From a virus: a stretch of 64,000 bases of DNA. Made by a program: the position numbers and the translations under genes. The stretch's first letter is position 1, and each line of letters starts with the position of its first letter. This document shows positions 17,762 to 25,201 of this stretch, one piece after another. Below the pieces are notes generated by a model. The model ran no database searches. It had not been told where the DNA came from and saw nothing but the letters and a program-made list of their open reading frames with translations. Location of the stretch: IMG/VR virus record IMGVR_UViG_3300034358_000008, positions 124,001 to 188,000 of that record, one strand, 5' to 3'.

Positions 17762-19085
17762 TTATTTCCTTGAGGCTTTAACAGCCGGGATGGGTCGTAA
17801 GCGGATCTGGATGAACAGTTTGGTTAGCGTTGTTTATAACAACGAAGACGTAGCTGACTTCATGTACAAACCTCATTTAAAAGATGGGAAGATGTACTTC
17901 TACAAACCAGACAGCAACGAACCTGTTTACATTGACGATTACGTTGATGGTATTGCACCAATCCACTTCCGTGATGAGTTCATTCTCCAACCGGGTGAGA
18001 TCCTTAACTATAAAGGAACTGAGCCACTTCGTACTTGTTACGGTAACGTATTCTTTAACCATCTCTGTTTGGTTGAACCCTTTGCTGATCTGATTCCTTT
18101 CGCTGCTGGTACTATCGTGCCTTCCAAGTTTGAAGACTTTATCTTGGAGAACATGATTGATGACCGGGAAGATGGCGATGAGTCTGAAATGGCTACAGGT
18201 GGTAAGCTTTACGTTTGGCAGTATCTTAAGTTCTGTGACCACTGTCTGGCAATCCCAGGCTATGCTGACGGACTGGTAACTTCCACTACCCGTAAGTCTT
18301 TGATCTCCAACCCTAAGTGGCCAGCTATCCGTGCTGCTTGGATTGAGAAGAACAAACATCGACTGAATGATCCAGCTGCTGTAGCAGAGCTGTCAGTTAT
18401 TGCTACCAAGTGTGACGATGAACATTTGGATGGTGATGAATCTCAAGTCTTCTATAAAGCTAAGAAGAAGCTCGAAGGTGCACGTCGTAAAGTACACTAC
18501 ATGTTCGGTGGTGAATCTCCTTTCTCTGATGGTACGACTGTTGAGTTTATCTCGAAGTCTCTTGAAGAAGGTATTGATACTGACCACATGTCGGTAATGA
18601 ACAACTCCCTACGATTCGGTTCTTATAACCGTGGAGCACAGACTGCTCTGGGTGGTGAGTCTACTAAGACGATTTATCGAATGGTAGGTACTGCACGAAT
18701 CATCGAACATGACTGCAAGACATGGTTGGGTGTTCCGACTATGATCTCCGACTACAACTACGAAGACCTTTATGGTTACTCGTATATCGAAGACGGTGAA
18801 TCCATTTTGATCACTAAAGAGAATGCTCCAGGCCTACGTGGTCAACGCATTGCTATTCGTGGTCCGATGGTGTGTAAGGCTGGTCGTGATATCGAGAAAG
18901 GTACGATCGGTAAAGGTAAGAACATCTGTGCTGTGTGTGCGGGTACTGCATTGGCAGAGAACCCTAACGGTATTCCAGCTGCTACTGCTGGTGTAGGTGG
19001 TCGATTCCTGATGGTGTTCATGTCGAAGATGCACAGCTCGACACTCCGTACGGTTAAGTGGGATATGCACGCCCGCATTACCTAA
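17748..19085 (+). CDS. RNA polymerase beta' subunit, C-terminal segment (virion polymerase, phiKZ gp80 type)
   Basis: 445 aa. C323 (IEHDC), C376 (PMVC), C394 and C397 (NICAVC) reproduce the second zinc site of beta', and SYNRGAQTALGGESTKTI (about 292-309) fits the trigger-loop region. It ends near KMHSSTLRTV, equivalent to the MRTFHxGG segment, so the far C-terminus of beta' is missing or encoded elsewhere. Clearly different from the gene at 9130, so the genome encodes two polymerases. Gene order, next to virion genes, suggests the injected virion enzyme that reads early promoters. Confidence 0.85.
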   Translation: MKLRDYFLEALTAGMGRKRIWMNSLVSVVYNNEDVADFMYKPHLKDGKMYFYKPDSNEPVYIDDYVDGIAPIHFRDEFILQPGEILNYKGTEPLRTCYGNVFFNHLCLVEPFADLIPFAAGTIVPSKFEDFILENMIDDREDGDESEMATGGKLYVWQYLKFCDHCLAIPGYADGLVTSTTRKSLISNPKWPAIRAAWIEKNKHRLNDPAAVAELSVIATKCDDEHLDGDESQVFYKAKKKLEGARRKVHYMFGGESPFSDGTTVEFISKSLEEGIDTDHMSVMNNSLRFGSYNRGAQTALGGESTKTIYRMVGTARIIEHDCKTWLGVPTMISDYNYEDLYGYSYIEDGESILITKENAPGLRGQRIAIRGPMVCKAGRDIEKGTIGKGKNICAVCAGTALAENPNGIPAATAGVGGRFLMVFMSKMHSSTLRTVKWDMHARIT

Positions 19086-19098
19086 CATCTTATGAAAC

Positions 19099-19118
19099 GG
19101 GGATTGCTTGCAGTCCCC
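19099..19118 (+). terminator. Hairpin after second beta' gene
   Basis: GGGGA/TCCCC stem with an inner TGC/GCA pairing at 19099-19118. No T-run follows, so it may be a partial terminator or processing site. Confidence 0.45.
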
Positions 19119-19144
19119 CACAATTCCAAACAAGGTTAATCACA

Positions 19145-20515
19145 ATGGCTAAGAACAAATTCTCTAACTTCGCTCAGCTGGCTTCTGTTACAACCCCAAC
19201 TAAAGCTGCCGATCTGGAAACTCCAGTCACTCCAACAGAAACCATTCAACAAATCGACAGCGTAACTACTGATGGCGATGCTATCATTGTAAATACCGTT
19301 GATACCCAAGGCGAAGACCTCGGTGATGTTAGTGTACCTGCTACCGAAGCACGTGGTGCCACCGTTCCAATCGTTCAAGTCGATGAGCTGGGTTATCTCG
19401 CTACTACTCCAAGTGAAGAACTGTCTCCTTTCGAAGAGTCGGTAGAAGACGAACGTGCACACGAAGACTCCGCTCCGGGTCTTAATGACGAAACTGAAGA
19501 AGAGCCAGACGGCACAGCTATTACGGATGAGAGTACCCTCACTCCATTTGTACCGCCACCTCTTACTCTGAATGATCGTGATGTTCAGACTTGGACTACC
19601 GATGAACTGGAAGCTTACATCACTGGTAACGTAACCGAAGATGTTTACTTCTCCACCGTTAAGTCGGCAATCAATGAGCATCGCATTCGTGTAGACCGCT
19701 TGTCCAACGCATGGACCATCGAAGAGTGCAAGGCCTTTCTGGAATCGGGTATTGTACCTGCCAAAACGTCCAAAGGTGCTTGGGTCAAAGACGAAACTCG
19801 TAAGCATCGTCGCGAGCATGAATGGTCTACTCAAGAACTGGAAAGCTGGGCACTGGGCGAGATCCAGCCTGAGGGTGTAACTCTGCCTGCTGGTCTGGCA
19901 TTGGAACTCAAGGATCGCCTTGCTCTGAACGTACCGTCCCAAGACGTACAGGCTATTCTGACTAACTACAAACATCGTACTGGTCAAGTAAATAAGCCAA
20001 CTGCAAATCCAGCTCCTACAGCTGTAGCTGCATTCGTAACTGAATCCCAAAAGGCTTCGGTTGCAAAACAAATTACCTATGAAGGTCTGACCGAAATGAA
20101 TCAATCTTACATCGAAAGTTCGCTGGCTGCTTTTGCTGCTGCAATGAAACCGGGTAAAGCTGTCTCTCCTGCCTTTGGTGGTGAAGCTCAGAAACTCCTG
20201 ATGCAAATCATCAACTATGCTATCCGTCTGGAAGACCCAGCTGCTAGCCGTAGTGCAATGAATCTGCTGCTCGACTACTTCCGTGCTAACCGTAGTCATG
20301 GTCAGTTGTTCGAAGACACCTACGCATTCCGCTTCATCGAAGACATGCGTGCTACCGCTAAAGAACAAGAGTCTCATGCTGCTCTGTTGACCCTGTTCCT
20401 CGTATACGCTGACCCACTGACTGAGCTGCGTGCACAAACTGATACTGGTTCCCTGATCAAAGGTGTACCTACTCAGTACCAATCGCGTCTGTTTGAATTC
20501 TTCAGCAAGTTGTAA
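19145..20515 (+). CDS. Virion-type protein with three W-repeat motifs
   Basis: 456 aa from ATG 19145 (AAGG site); the longer in-frame ORF from 19058 crosses the upstream hairpin and is rejected. Residues 1-140 are acidic and disordered. Then come three spaced copies of W-(T/S)-x-(D/E/Q)-E-L/C-x-A/S at W150, W190 and W227, which look like small helix-extended-helix modules used in some proteins for nucleic-acid or protein contact. The C-terminal 130 residues are helical. A structural role is inferred from position. Confidence 0.5.
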   Translation: MAKNKFSNFAQLASVTTPTKAADLETPVTPTETIQQIDSVTTDGDAIIVNTVDTQGEDLGDVSVPATEARGATVPIVQVDELGYLATTPSEELSPFEESVEDERAHEDSAPGLNDETEEEPDGTAITDESTLTPFVPPPLTLNDRDVQTWTTDELEAYITGNVTEDVYFSTVKSAINEHRIRVDRLSNAWTIEECKAFLESGIVPAKTSKGAWVKDETRKHRREHEWSTQELESWALGEIQPEGVTLPAGLALELKDRLALNVPSQDVQAILTNYKHRTGQVNKPTANPAPTAVAAFVTESQKASVAKQITYEGLTEMNQSYIESSLAAFAAAMKPGKAVSPAFGGEAQKLLMQIINYAIRLEDPAASRSAMNLLLDYFRANRSHGQLFEDTYAFRFIEDMRATAKEQESHAALLTLFLVYADPLTELRAQTDTGSLIKGVPTQYQSRLFEFFSKL

Positions 20516-20529
20516 TACCCGTCATAAGA

Positions 20530-20550
20530 CCCCGGCCTAACGGCTGGGGC
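20530..20550 (+). terminator. Bidirectional terminator
   Basis: CCCCGGCC-TAAC-GGCTGGGG stem between convergent genes, with CATAA before it and TTATGC after it. Confidence 0.8.
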
Positions 20551-20559
20551 TTTATGCTG

Positions 20560-21258
20560 TTATACACGGTCTGCAATGTTCGTACTAGGATAAGCTCGAC
20601 CATTACCCCACATAATGCGGATACATCCATCGCCACCTTTACCTGATAGGCGGTTACCACTGGAACGTAGTTGGGCACCACCACCACCACCGTAGTTAGC
20701 ACCAACGATCGTGCTACTTGTAACACGTACGCCTAATGGAGAACACCCTCCGCCTAGGATACCACTACCGGAGCCACCGAATGTACCTGAGTCGCCACCT
20801 TTCACATCCCCGGACGAACCGCCACCTGAAGCACCGTTAGCACTGTTACTACCGCCTACGACACTATCAATAGTTGTAGACTCTGCGGCCTGCACACCAG
20901 CAATGACGCCAAACGCACTTGAGGCATAATCGGTTTGGTATGTACCAGCTGTACCCATTGGTAGAGATTGTGCAACACCACCACTCCCTATCACTAATGT
21001 ATATTTATCACCTGGAGTTACCGGAATATCATTCTTCCAACGTACACATCCGCCCCTACCGGCATCTGCCGCCGCAGCGGATTGAACTCGACCCCGCAAA
21101 CCAGCTGAGATAACGGCTACACTAATAGAGGTAACACCGACGGGAACAGTCCATTCGATTGTACCGGGAGTACTGAGTACATCTTGGCCACCTTTAACCA
21201 TTGGATCTGGTGGACCACTACTGGTGAAGCCAGCCCATGCTAGATACTGTTCAATCAT
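20560..21258 (-). CDS. Glycine-rich tail-fibre tip/adhesin
   Basis: 232 aa. N-terminal TVPVGVTSISVAVISAG (about 36-52) and repeated GG-rich turns (residues 90-210, including NYGGGGGAQL) end in CIRIMWGNGRAYPSTNIADRV. The closing pattern (xRIxWGxGRxxPSTN) is typical of Gly-rich tail-fibre tips of T-even-like and other myophages that bind the host surface. Such proteins use polyglycine helices with variable loops for receptor recognition. It directly follows another tail-fibre-like gene on the minus strand (stop and start adjacent). Likely late and host-range determining. Confidence 0.75.
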   Translation of the reverse strand: MIEQYLAWAGFTSSGPPDPMVKGGQDVLSTPGTIEWTVPVGVTSISVAVISAGLRGRVQSAAAADAGRGGCVRWKNDIPVTPGDKYTLVIGSGGVAQSLPMGTAGTYQTDYASSAFGVIAGVQAAESTTIDSVVGGSNSANGASGGGSSGDVKGGDSGTFGGSGSGILGGGCSPLGVRVTSSTIVGANYGGGGGAQLRSSGNRLSGKGGDGCIRIMWGNGRAYPSTNIADRV

Positions 21259-21924
21259 TTAAACCTCCTCAATAATCGGTCGCCATCCAGCGTAGTTAGC
21301 TGTAGTGTTATTGGGCACATACCAACCAGCAGTCAGCTGGTGCGCTTTATCTTGGTCGTTATAGCACCGTACCATGTGATGTGTTGCAGGTGTGTAGCTA
21401 TCCTGAACCCAAGACATTGTACCATTGCCATTCGATACAGCTGTATAGGTAGTCTCAAGCCCTAGGTCGACATCGAGATAAGCGGCTAATCTAGGATACG
21501 CCATGACGTAAGGGTGGTCTTTAGACACGCCATTATAGATCGGATAAACCAGATCGTTAAAGGAACCACCAGTAGAGATCGTGTACTGCGATGTGACAGG
21601 TGGGATATAACCTGTAGGAAGCCTCACCGTGTGAGCTTTACCATTGATCATGAACTGTTGATTACCGAAAACCAAACCTAGCGCATTCAATGCTTCCCAT
21701 GTCATCCCATGACGGAGAACTTTCTTAGCCAGGTAAACGGTCTTACCCAAATATGTATACTTAAGCCAGTTTACCGAAGCGTTGGTAACTGTACCTGTAG
21801 ACCCCATACCTACCAGAGTCGTAAGTGCTGCGGCTGTAATGAAATCTGCCCCAGCTACTTCTCCTAGGAAAACCGTACCTGGCTTCTTAGGCGGCAGGCT
21901 CAGCATGAATTCTAACATAGTCAA
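21259..21924 (-). CDS. Tail-fibre or virion surface protein
   Basis: 221 aa, beta-rich. Contains YLGKTVYLAKKVLRHGMTW (about 57-75) and ends GWRPIIEEV, patterns I associate with proteins next to tail-fibre tips that decorate or join fibres. Coupled to the Gly-rich adhesin downstream. Reasonable alternative: a putative chaperone or hypothetical virion protein. Confidence 0.5.
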   Translation of the reverse strand: MTMLEFMLSLPPKKPGTVFLGEVAGADFITAAALTTLVGMGSTGTVTNASVNWLKYTYLGKTVYLAKKVLRHGMTWEALNALGLVFGNQQFMINGKAHTVRLPTGYIPPVTSQYTISTGGSFNDLVYPIYNGVSKDHPYVMAYPRLAAYLDVDLGLETTYTAVSNGNGTMSWVQDSYTPATHHMVRCYNDQDKAHQLTAGWYVPNNTTANYAGWRPIIEEV

Positions 21925-21965
21925 TACCTATTGATGTTTAATAACTATAAGATTAGCGACATAAA

Positions 21966-21983
21966 GCTACCCCGAAGGGTAGC
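21966..21983 (-). terminator. Terminator
   Basis: Perfect GCTACCC-CGAA-GGGTAGC stem with CATAA-like and TTATGCC flanks, downstream of the ADP-ribosyltransferase-like gene on the minus strand. Confidence 0.7.
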
Positions 21984-21986
21984 CTA

Positions 21987-22511
21987 TTATGCCTTAACGA
22001 TTGTAAAGCGTGCATCGTAGGGAGGTAATACAATGACCTCTTTCTCCGATTTAGCTTCTTTACGTCTTGCAGTTGCAATCAACAGGTTGAGTTCGTCTGT
22101 AATCCAAATGTAAGCGTCTGGTGTGTTGTGTAGCTGCACTACAGTTGATCCATAAGCCTCAGCCATGGATTGATCAGTTGTGAAGCTTAGAGGGCGTTCC
22201 AGAGCGTATTCATAAGACTCACCGATGTGGTGTGGTTTTACTTTAGCTCCCAACCAATCGCGTTTCATCAGCCCCATCGTGTCTTGGTAAGCAGACGTAG
22301 GATAGAATCCACGGAATAGATTAGTTCCCTCAGGTAGTGGCTTAATAGCTTTAAGCTGTTCAGCGATGTCCTTCAACTCAGTGTACATATGCATGTCCGG
22401 TAGTTCAACCCATCGGACCAGTAACTTGATTGCATCAGGCATAGCCATGTAAGCGACTGTTACCTTATCATCCAGTTTCTTTACATCGAACGTCTTTGCT
22501 TCTTCGTTCAT
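21987..22511 (-). CDS. Putative mono-ADP-ribosyltransferase (R-S-E type)
   Basis: 174 aa with the signature of arginine-type ADP-ribosyltransferases: R67 in LFRGF, the S-x-T/S strand at S109-T112 (PLSFTTD), and an E-x-E turn at E156-E158 (EKEVIVLP). These are the NAD-binding Arg, the STS-like motif and the catalytic Glu pair of toxins and of T4 Alt/ModA. Length fits a single catalytic domain. It would transfer ADP-ribose from NAD to a host protein. It starts inside the stop of the small domain gene (ATGA), so they share a transcript with the DNA polymerase fragment. Target and activity untested. Confidence 0.65.
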   Translation of the reverse strand: MNEEAKTFDVKKLDDKVTVAYMAMPDAIKLLVRWVELPDMHMYTELKDIAEQLKAIKPLPEGTNLFRGFYPTSAYQDTMGLMKRDWLGAKVKPHHIGESYEYALERPLSFTTDQSMAEAYGSTVVQLHNTPDAYIWITDELNLLIATARRKEAKSEKEVIVLPPYDARFTIVKA

Positions 22512-22801
22512 TGGTAACTCTCATTCAACAATTCACATAAAGCTCGTGCTTGGGAGATATCGGTATTAGCGAAACAATCGCTTAACCACAGATCATTAGC
22601 TTGAGCGCCTACAGCTAGTTCTCGCATGAGTTCAGGGTTTGCCTTAGCCCATACTCGCCAAAGATCTTTATAAGCTTCCCAGAGGTCTATGGACGTATCT
22701 AAAGGAGGTTTACCTTTGCCGTCACGCCAGTTACTACCACCTGGATTGTAACCTTTAACATCGCACTGATAATGACACTCAATAGTCCGCCCATCCGGCA
22801 T
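22508..22801 (-). CDS. Small conserved protein lacking a normal start; probable -1 frameshift extension of the polymerase B gene
   Basis: 97 aa from ATG 22801 (MPDGRTIE...). The frame stays open to 22891, encoding a plausible N-terminus (KVTYRWKRRGGYECSS). That longer form resembles, from memory, a widespread small hypothetical family starting MKVSYxW and sharing WRxGKGKPP and QARALxxxLNE. No ATG, GTG or TTG exists in that extension. The extension is exactly the -1 frame of the upstream polymerase gene at a CCCAAAG heptamer, giving 124 extra residues on a frameshift. It overlaps the ADP-ribosyltransferase start by 4 nt. Confidence 0.6.
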   Translation of the reverse strand: MPDGRTIECHYQCDVKGYNPGGSNWRDGKGKPPLDTSIDLWEAYKDLWRVWAKANPELMRELAVGAQANDLWLSDCFANTDISQARALCELLNESYQ

Positions 22802-22836
22802 ATAAGCAAAGAGTGCACTGTAACGTTTATCGCCAA

Positions 22837-22859
22837 CGGAGGAACATTCGTATCCTCCG
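22837..22859 (-). other. Hairpin downstream of the slippery site, containing a GGAGG site and tiny ORF
   Basis: CGGAGGA/TCCTCCG 7-bp stem with a 9-nt loop. On the minus strand the left arm is a perfect GGAGG followed after 6 nt by ATG, encoding only MFLRWR before a stop. It may stimulate frameshifting or serve reinitiation. Confidence 0.4.
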
Positions 22860-22878
22860 CGACGCTTCCACCGGTATG

Positions 22879-24984
22879 TTACTTTGGGACTTCAGTTTCT
22901 TTGCTGGCCAGATAGGCTGCGAGGATTACATCCAAGCGTGGTGCCTTGAGGATCTTCTGACCAATCTCCAACACGTTAACTCTGCAACCCGTAAGGTTAA
23001 CACCCAGCTCACGTTTATGGTAATCACTAATGCCTTGGATGGCAGCAGTTTCCATAACCGTTGTTTCACGAGCAATGTTCAGAATCTGACTAACGTTAGG
23101 ATAAGTCGATACAATGTCCAAGTCAGCTACGTGTGTCCAGATCAAGCTCCGATAGTCGGGGAAGTCTTTAACACACTTAACGCCATTAGGACCCGCCATA
23201 TAGGAAGGCAGTGTAACGATCCATCCATCGTGACCTACCACGTATTGATCTAAGTCATGAACCATCTGGTCAGAACTAGATCCAATTACGCATGGTTCTG
23301 GTCGAGCCAAATACCAGAAGTGCATATCGTCAACGAGGCGCTTAGGGTTCGAGTTAAAGTTCTTAAAGTCCGAAGACTTAGAGAACAATGTAATCGATGC
23401 ACCCAAGTCACTGATCTTCTCATCAAGTTGTTCCAGTCGGATACTGTCGATGATGTTGTAGATGCCGTAACGAACCTTGTGGTTCTTCTGCATCTCGATG
23501 TGCCATTCGATCCCGAAGAGATGGTCAGTTTCTGCAAACTTCAACTTACCAAAGTTCAGCTTAAAGCTAACCTTGTAACCAGCGAATACGTTTACACCCC
23601 ACTCGAGTTTATCAACCGATTTCCATACAGGCTCACGGTGTTCTACTTGGTAGGAGTGCTCTTCGAATTCGTAGATAGCCGATACGGTATCATCATCATC
23701 GAAGTCTGGTACGGAATCATCATCCGCGTCTTCGTCCAGTTCTTCCTCATCTTCGTCTTCAACCGCAATAGTCTCGGTTACGGTTTCAGTGGTAACGACG
23801 TCTTCGGATGGATTAGATACACTCCAGTAAGGGTGACTACCCGAACGGTCAGCCATAGACTTGTCGGCATTCTTTAGGAATGCTTTCAGATCGTCTTCTG
23901 TCTTGATCTCAGATTCTTCATCAACGCTCAGTTCTTTACGAAGGATTGCATCCAATGCATAACTGGATTCTTTACCTTTAGCCAGACGAGTTACACGATA
24001 CGTCGACATCGAGTCAATGCACTGGAAGCTAGCTGGAGCTGTAATCCAATGCCATTGGTCTTCTGGACCTTTAGACTTAGTCACACCAGAAGCGGTAGTG
24101 TTCATCGCTTGGTCTTGACGATAGTGGAAGTAACGGAACTGCTTAGGTACAGAAGGATCACTGAATACTTCAGCTGGATCAATCCCATAACGCTCCAACG
24201 TAGCCAAGATTTTGGACATGTCGAAGTCGATGTTCCAGAAAGCAAAGAAGTCAGGCTTCCACTCATGCAAACGTTTCATGCACTGAATAACGATATCGGC
24301 AGGAGACTCAACTACTTCGATTTGGATATTCAGGTTACGTGCTTTACGTAAAGTCACCAACTCAGGAATACGTTCGAGTTCATCAAACGTCTCTTGTACT
24401 GGATCTTTCAGGTCTTCTACCCAATGCTTGAGATAAGCAAGGTAAACATTAGACTTGTGTGTAACAGACATACAGATGATCTGACCATCGTTCTCAGATT
24501 CATAAACGTTGGTTTCAATGTCACCGCCTGCTACGGTGTTACGAGAGATCAATCCCGGATAGGTCGTACGGTAGTCGTTCTTCAAGCAACATACAGAACT
24601 AACGTCAGAGCCATAAAGAAATGGACTGCGACTAAGCTGTCGCATTCTAGGATTAGGTCCCATGCTGTAATCTTTCAATGCTTTCGCTACAGCGTATGGC
24701 ATCTTAGACTGAGTCGTCTTGAACTTACGTAACTGACTCAGTGGCATGTAGTCTTTCTTTTCTTTGTACGGTCTTAACCGTTCTTCTTTGTATACGGCTG
24801 GATCGATATAAAAAGAACGTTCGTAGTTAGGAATCATTTTGATTCGACTAATCCTACGCTTATCCTTAAGGTGAACTACTTCCTTAACGACGTGCATGTC
24901 GTTACGACCACCTTTCTCGTTTACAAAGGTAATGTGTTTGGCTTCAATGCCTACCACATCTTCCTTACTGAATTCTTCGCTCAT
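22879..24984 (-). CDS. Family B DNA polymerase, N-terminal/exonuclease half ending after motif A
   Basis: 701 aa. Exo I is D155-I-E157 (GGDIETN), Exo II is N251-IDF-D255 (FWNIDFD), and Exo III is Y509-NII-D513. An acidic linker lies at about 405-433. Motif A of the polymerase site is D623-IVSTYP (LDIVSTYPN). The protein stops about 70 residues later, so motifs B and C (KxxxNSxYG, DTDS) are absent; the second half must be a separate gene outside the window, as seen in split phage polymerases. Ends at a CCCAAAG site that may extend it. Provides proofreading for phage replication. Confidence 0.85.
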   Translation of the reverse strand: MSEEFSKEDVVGIEAKHITFVNEKGGRNDMHVVKEVVHLKDKRRISRIKMIPNYERSFYIDPAVYKEERLRPYKEKKDYMPLSQLRKFKTTQSKMPYAVAKALKDYSMGPNPRMRQLSRSPFLYGSDVSSVCCLKNDYRTTYPGLISRNTVAGGDIETNVYESENDGQIICMSVTHKSNVYLAYLKHWVEDLKDPVQETFDELERIPELVTLRKARNLNIQIEVVESPADIVIQCMKRLHEWKPDFFAFWNIDFDMSKILATLERYGIDPAEVFSDPSVPKQFRYFHYRQDQAMNTTASGVTKSKGPEDQWHWITAPASFQCIDSMSTYRVTRLAKGKESSYALDAILRKELSVDEESEIKTEDDLKAFLKNADKSMADRSGSHPYWSVSNPSEDVVTTETVTETIAVEDEDEEELDEDADDDSVPDFDDDDTVSAIYEFEEHSYQVEHREPVWKSVDKLEWGVNVFAGYKVSFKLNFGKLKFAETDHLFGIEWHIEMQKNHKVRYGIYNIIDSIRLEQLDEKISDLGASITLFSKSSDFKNFNSNPKRLVDDMHFWYLARPEPCVIGSSSDQMVHDLDQYVVGHDGWIVTLPSYMAGPNGVKCVKDFPDYRSLIWTHVADLDIVSTYPNVSQILNIARETTVMETAAIQGISDYHKRELGVNLTGCRVNVLEIGQKILKAPRLDVILAAYLASKETEVPK
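22882..22888 (-). promoter_or_regulatory. Candidate -1 ribosomal frameshift site CCCAAAG
   Basis: On the minus strand, codons CCA AAG immediately before the polymerase stop form C_CCA_AAG, the canonical X_XXY_YYZ slippery layout (compare lambda GGGAAAG). A -1 slip enters a 124-codon frame that otherwise lacks a start. Confidence 0.55.
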
Positions 24985-25034
24985 TGCAGTGCCCCAATGT
25001 GTGTATAGCTGTATAACTTAATACGGTCGAGTTT

Positions 25035-25127
25035 ATTCATCCTGAGAGATGAATGATAAGAGCAATAAGGCTATTAGCTAACGCTAATATTAATTAAAAA
25101 TAAAAAGCCCCCCCTCCGATGCTCTTA
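25035..25127 (+). other. Structured intergenic segment with nested stems
   Basis: The 217-nt gap between the divergent polymerase and virion operons holds a perfect ATTCATC/GATGAAT hairpin (25035-25054), an 8-bp outer stem TAAGAGCA/TGCTCTTA (25057-25064 with 25120-25127), and inside it a 7-bp TATTAGC/GCTAATA hairpin (25072-25089). The interior is AT-rich. It could be a noncoding RNA, an origin-type element or a regulatory leader. Confidence 0.4.
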
Positions 25128-25201
25128 GTCTAGTCTACATTAGATAAGACTTCTCAAGTATTTCTTAACACAATCTTTATGATTACAATTGAGGATCTCC
25201 C

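Noticed and set aside
19136-20482. 448-aa minus-strand ORF
   Set aside because: Mirror of the plus-strand 456-aa gene, rich in Cys and Ser as expected for a shadow.
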